DNA of 9,776 nt, taken from NCBI GenBank assembly GCA_025357995.1, contig JANYLF010000282.1:1-9776 (forward strand), written 5' to 3'. Shown piece by piece: positions 6,928 through 9,776 of this stretch; position 1 is the stretch's first letter; each line of letters opens with the position of its first letter. This stretch comes from Acidimicrobiia bacterium (GTDB lineage: Bacteria > Actinomycetota > Acidimicrobiia > IMCC26256 > JAENVU01). Under the pieces are notes generated by a model. That model had not been told where the DNA came from. It searched no databases and saw only the letters and a list, made by a program, of their open reading frames with translations. The position numbers and the translations under genes are program-made.

Positions 6928-7845
6928 TCACGCGGGCGTCCTGGCGACGAAGTCGTTCACGACCGCGGCGAGTTCGGGGCCGCGGTCCTCCTGGAGGAAG
7001 TGGCCGCCCCCCACGATGGTCGTGTGGGGTTGGCCGTGCGTCCCCGGAATGCGCGCCTGGAGCAGGGCATCCGACCCGGCGGTGATGGGATCGCTGTCGG
7101 AGAAGGCGGTGAGGAACGGACGGTCGAATTGTTCGAGCACGTTCCACGCGGCGCGGTTCGGGGCCGCGGCCGGGTCGTCGGGCGAGGTCGGCACCAGCAG
7201 CGGAAACTGCCGAGCGCCTTCCTTATACGTCTCGTCCGGGAACGGCGCGTCGTATCCGGCGATCACGTCGGCCGTGAGATCGCCGACGCAGCCACCGTTG
7301 ATGATGAAGCCGGTGGGGAAGGTCTCGACCTCCTGCGAGAACTTCTGCCAGGCGAGGAACGCATCGCCCGGAGCGTTGTCGCCCGTGGGCAGGAACGTGT
7401 TCGCAGTGACCACGCGACGGAATCGCTCGGGCATCGCGGCCACGAGGCGCAGGCCGATCAGTCCGCCCCAGTCCTGGCAGACCAGGGTGATGCCATCGAG
7501 TCCGAGACCCGTCAGCCACGCGGTCATCCAGTCGACGTGGCGGGCAAACGTGTACTCCGTGCGCGGCGACGGCTTGTCCGAACGTCCGAAGCCGACGAGG
7601 TCGGGTGCCACCACACGGTGACCGGCGGACGTGAGCACGGGAATCATGTGGCGATAGAGGAAGCTCCACGATGGCTCACCGTGCATCAACAGGATGGTCT
7701 CCGTCGCGTCCGGTGGGCCTTCGTCGACGTGGTGGACGCGCAGGTTGCCACTGCCGTCGCCGCGGGGAACGTCGAGGTAGTGCGGCGAGAATGGATAGCC
7801 GGGCAGGTCGACGAAGCAGTCGTCGGGAGTGCGCAGTACTTCCAT
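6928..7845 (-). CDS. Haloalkane dehalogenase-like alpha/beta hydrolase (HLD-I type)
   Basis: This 305-residue cytosolic enzyme is close in length to DhlA-type dehalogenases (about 310). These cleave a carbon-halogen bond with water, giving an alcohol and halide. Visible features fit this family: the oxyanion-hole motif HGEPSW (55-60); the nucleophile in CQDWGG, with D125 as the attacking aspartate and W126 next to it as a likely halide-stabilising residue; a cap-domain W166 in LAWQKF that plausibly matches the second halide-binding Trp of DhlA; the acid in FSDSDP, most likely D250; and the catalytic base H282 in GGGHFLQED. An Asp nucleophile separates it from esterases, which use Ser. Epoxide hydrolases also use Asp, but they have a cap Tyr pair I do not recognise here. 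The ATG shares one base with the tetR stop (TGATG), and a GGAG sits 8 bases upstream. Co-transcription with tetR is nearly certain. The natural substrate is unknown. Confidence 0.85.
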   Translation of the reverse strand: MEVLRTPDDCFVDLPGYPFSPHYLDVPRGDGSGNLRVHHVDEGPPDATETILLMHGEPSWSFLYRHMIPVLTSAGHRVVAPDLVGFGRSDKPSPRTEYTFARHVDWMTAWLTGLGLDGITLVCQDWGGLIGLRLVAAMPERFRRVVTANTFLPTGDNAPGDAFLAWQKFSQEVETFPTGFIINGGCVGDLTADVIAGYDAPFPDETYKEGARQFPLLVPTSPDDPAAAPNRAAWNVLEQFDRPFLTAFSDSDPITAGSDALLQARIPGTHGQPHTTIVGGGHFLQEDRGPELAAVVNDFVARTPA

Positions 7846-8432
7846 CAGGTTTGCTCCAGGAGGCGGGTCATGGTGTGGACGATGATCTCGCTGGCGGCAT
7901 CCATGGAGAGACCCTGCTCGCGCAGGCTGTCCCAGGCGTTCGCGCCCAGCAGCAGCGTGAGCGCGCCGAGTGCGATGTCGTGGTCGGCGCGACCGGTGAG
8001 CACTGCGCCGAAGAGCCGCTCGATGTCTTGACGGCTCACCTCACGTCCGGTGCGCAGCACGTCGGCGAGGGCGGGGGACAGCGGCGCCCATTGCTCGGCG
8101 GCGCGTCGGACCGCACCGAAGTTCTCGTGGATCGCCACGCGTTGATCGGCGGCGGCCGTGATCCTTTGTTCAAGGGGCAGGCCGGCGTCGACGGGCTGGA
8201 GGAGCGTGGACATCTGCTCGAAGTGGCGCGCCGCCGCGGCGCGGAAGAGGTCGTCGAGGTCGTCGAAGTGCACGTAGACCGAGCGCACCGAGATCCCGGC
8301 CCGCTCCGCGATCTCCCGGGCGGTGGGTCGGACCTGTCCGGAGTTGGCCAGCTCGAGTACCGCGTTGACGACCGAATCTCGGGTGCGTTGCGCACGGGCA
8401 GATCGGCCGTCGACCGTCGGAGCACTCGTCAT
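7845..8432 (-). CDS. TetR-family transcriptional regulator
   Basis: This 195-residue protein has a TetR-type N-terminal DNA-binding domain and a divergent helical C-terminal ligand domain. Residues about 15-65 hold the helix-turn-helix, with PTAREIAERAGISVRSVYVHF (36-56) as the recognition region, followed by the usual DLDDLF stretch (58-63). Residues 66-195 are predicted helical and include W115 and W167 in the presumed ligand pocket. Members usually act as dimers that repress neighbouring genes until a small ligand binds. It overlaps the dehalogenase gene by one base and is preceded by a perfect palindrome, so autoregulation plus control of the dehalogenase, and possibly the transporter, is the simple reading. 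No clear ribosome binding site precedes the ATG at 8432, so translation may be leaderless. The inducer cannot be told from the sequence. Confidence 0.93.
   Translation of the reverse strand: MTSAPTVDGRSARAQRTRDSVVNAVLELANSGQVRPTAREIAERAGISVRSVYVHFDDLDDLFRAAAARHFEQMSTLLQPVDAGLPLEQRITAAADQRVAIHENFGAVRRAAEQWAPLSPALADVLRTGREVSRQDIERLFGAVLTGRADHDIALGALTLLLGANAWDSLREQGLSMDAASEIIVHTMTRLLEQT
7854..7857 (-). promoter_or_regulatory. Ribosome binding site of the dehalogenase gene inside tetR
   Basis: GGAG on the minus strand lies 8 bases before the ATG at 7845, inside the last tetR codons. It supports the annotated start and translational coupling through the TGATG junction. Confidence 0.5.
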
Positions 8433-8440
8433 CGGGCGGC

Positions 8441-8470
8441 ACGGTAGAGGTCATTGCACGGCGCGTGCAA
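8441..8470 (-). promoter_or_regulatory. Possible promoter of the tetR-dehalogenase transcript
   Basis: On the minus strand a -35-like TTGCAC (8470-8465) and a weak -10-like TACCGT (8446-8441) are 18 bases apart. The -10 ends 8 bases before the tetR ATG, which would give a leaderless or nearly leaderless mRNA and fits the absence of a ribosome binding site. The -35 element lies inside the palindrome, so a bound repressor would block polymerase. The -10 match is poor, so this is tentative. Confidence 0.25.
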
Positions 8471-8472
8471 TG
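8452..8472. promoter_or_regulatory. Perfect 21-base palindrome, probable TetR operator
   Basis: CATTGCACG, spacer GCG, CGTGCAATG: two 9-base arms match perfectly around a 3-base centre. It sits in the 46-base gap between the ligase stop and the tetR ATG, 20 bases upstream of that ATG. Size, symmetry and position are typical of operators bound by TetR-family dimers, and self-repression is common in the family. It is not followed by a T-run in either direction, which argues against an intrinsic terminator. No second copy was seen elsewhere in the window. Confidence 0.7.
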
Positions 8473-8478
8473 GCAGGC

Positions 8479-9776
8479 TCATCCGGCGGTTTCTCGTAGG
8501 CGGCGGGCGAGGGCTCGGAGCTCGAACTTCACGACCTTGCCCGTGGCGTTGAGTGGAAGGGCGTCGACGATCTCTACGTAGCGCGGGGCCTTGAAATTGG
8601 CCATCGTGTCTCGGCACCACGCGACGATCGCCTCCGGCGTCGGGCTCGCGTCGGGGCGCGCCACGACGAACGCCATCCCGACCTCGCCCATGCGGTCGTC
8701 GGGGACGCCGATGACCGCGACCTGTGCGATCGCGTCGTTCGCGAGCATCAGGTTTTCGATCTCGGCCGGATAGGCGTTGAAGCCGCCGACAATGAACATG
8801 TCTTTCGTACGGTCGGTGATCTTGAGGTACCCGCGCTCGTCCATGATCCCGACGTCGCCGGTGTGGAGCCAGCCGTCGGCGTCGATCGTCGCCGCGGTCT
8901 CCTCGGGATCGTCGAAGTACCCGAGCATCACGTTATAGCCCCGCACCACGATCTCGCCGGGATCGCCACGCGGTAGCTCGACGCCGTTGTCGTCGACGAC
9001 GAGCACCTCGACGTCGGGAATCGCGCGGCCGCTGGTGGTCGCGATGGTCTCGGGGTCGTCGTCGTAGCGACACATCGTGGCGATGCCCGATGCTTCGGTG
9101 AGCCCGTAGCCGGTGATGATCGTTTCGAAGGTGAGCTCGTCGCGCATGCGGGTGATGAGCTCGACCGGAATGGCGGCCGCGCCGGTGACCGCGAGTCGCA
9201 ATGACGAGAGGTCGTATTCGCCGCGGCGGGGATGATCGAGGATCGTATGGAACAGGGTGGGCGGTCCGGGAAGCATCGTGATGTGTTCGCGACTGACGCG
9301 TTCCAAGACCTGGTCGACGTCGAAGACCGCCTGCGGGTGGATCGTGGCACCGGTCATGAGTGCACTCAACCATCCCGCCTTGTATCCGAACGCGTGGAAG
9401 AAGGGGTTCACGATGAGATAGCGGTCGCCCTCGCGCAGCCCGACGACGTCGCTCCAGGCTTGGAACGCACGGAGTGTCGCGCCGTGGGTCTCCATCACGC
9501 CCTTGGGATTCCCGGTGGTGCCGGAGGTGAAGAGGATGTCCGAGAGGTCGTCCTTCGTGAGCGCGGCAACGCGCTCGTCGATCTGGTCGGTCGCGTCCGG
9601 CGCGTCGGCGAGAAAATGGTCCCAACTCGACGGGCCGGTGGTGCGGAGCGTGACGATGGTGCGCAGGTCGGGAAGGTCGGCGGCCGGATCGACCGCGGCG
9701 CGCAGGAGGGCTTCGTAATCCGTGCCGAGGAACTCACCCATCGTGACGAGCACCTTCGCGTTAGCTCGCCCGAGGA
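8479..9776 (-). CDS. fadD3: FadD3-like acyl-CoA ligase (5' end cut by window edge)
   Basis: This is the C-terminal 431 residues of an ANL-superfamily adenylating enzyme; the frame is open to the right edge. FadD3 proteins run to about 500 residues, so roughly 75-90 N-terminal residues are missing. Numbering from the first visible codon, the phosphate-binding loop is TSGTTGNPKG (83-92), followed by the aromatic stretch NPFFHAFGYKAGW (123-135), the A5 motif GYGLTEASG (222-230), HTGD (304-307), the hinge region DRTKDMFIVGGFNAYPAEIE (321-340), and the catalytic lysine K413 in NATGK. All key motifs are present, so the enzyme should be active. It converts a carboxylic acid, ATP and CoA to acyl-CoA, AMP and pyrophosphate. 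Wording around NPFFHAFGYKAGW and the hinge resembles actinobacterial FadD3, which activates the steroid C/D-ring remnant HIP, but substrate assignment by resemblance is uncertain. It ends 46 bases before tetR and may belong to a different transcription unit. Confidence 0.8.
   Translation of the reverse strand, partial: LGRANAKVLVTMGEFLGTDYEALLRAAVDPAADLPDLRTIVTLRTTGPSSWDHFLADAPDATDQIDERVAALTKDDLSDILFTSGTTGNPKGVMETHGATLRAFQAWSDVVGLREGDRYLIVNPFFHAFGYKAGWLSALMTGATIHPQAVFDVDQVLERVSREHITMLPGPPTLFHTILDHPRRGEYDLSSLRLAVTGAAAIPVELITRMRDELTFETIITGYGLTEASGIATMCRYDDDPETIATTSGRAIPDVEVLVVDDNGVELPRGDPGEIVVRGYNVMLGYFDDPEETAATIDADGWLHTGDVGIMDERGYLKITDRTKDMFIVGGFNAYPAEIENLMLANDAIAQVAVIGVPDDRMGEVGMAFVVARPDASPTPEAIVAWCRDTMANFKAPRYVEIVDALPLNATGKVVKFELRALARRLRETAG

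Noticed and set aside
8452..8472. The palindrome as an intrinsic terminator for the ligase gene
   Set aside because: No T-run follows on either strand and the stem is only moderately GC-rich; its place just upstream of tetR fits an operator better.
8433..8478. A KstR2-type operator in front of tetR
   Set aside because: The palindrome here (TTGCACG arms) does not match the CAAG/CTTG-type site I recall for KstR2, so regulator identity is not claimed.

Overview
The window is GC-rich DNA from a high-GC Gram-positive bacterium, most likely an actinobacterium. An uncultured Acidimicrobiia-type lineage is possible, but that is inferred from gene style and fusions, not from a marker gene. All six genes lie on the minus strand, are read from right to left, and are packed with overlaps or short gaps. 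No RNA gene, insertion sequence, CRISPR array or gene-free stretch over 300 bases is visible. The longest gap is 89 bases (6839-6927).

Layout in the direction of transcription. (1) 9776-8479: the C-terminal part of a FadD3-like acyl-CoA ligase, cut by the window edge. (2) 8478-8433: a 46-base gap holding a perfect 21-base palindrome, probably the operator of the next gene. (3) 8432-7845: a TetR-family regulator. (4) 7845-6928: a haloalkane dehalogenase-like alpha/beta hydrolase whose start codon shares one base with the tetR stop. (5) 6838-4700: a LivH-LivM fusion permease. (6) 4703-1653: a 1016-residue protein joining an MFS-type 12-helix membrane domain to a LivF-like and a LivG-like ATPase. 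(7) 1642 to the left edge: a membrane-anchored branched-chain-amino-acid-type substrate-binding protein.

The last three genes form a complete high-affinity ABC importer of the HAAT/Liv family, compressed into three polypeptides. The binding protein captures a ligand outside the membrane, LivHM forms the channel, and the tandem LivF/LivG domains supply ATP hydrolysis. The MFS domain is an extra, unexplained membrane module. Liv-type importers carry many small organic acids and amides besides amino acids. Together with a hydrolytic dehalogenase, an acyl-CoA ligase of the steroid-fragment (HIP) type and a TetR repressor, the region looks like a small catabolic uptake-and-activation locus. Its substrate cannot be read from the sequence.

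The most notable items are the MFS-LivF-LivG fusion and the perfect palindrome in front of tetR. Secondary items are a hairpin at the junction before the binding-protein gene and an atypical signature motif in the second ATPase.
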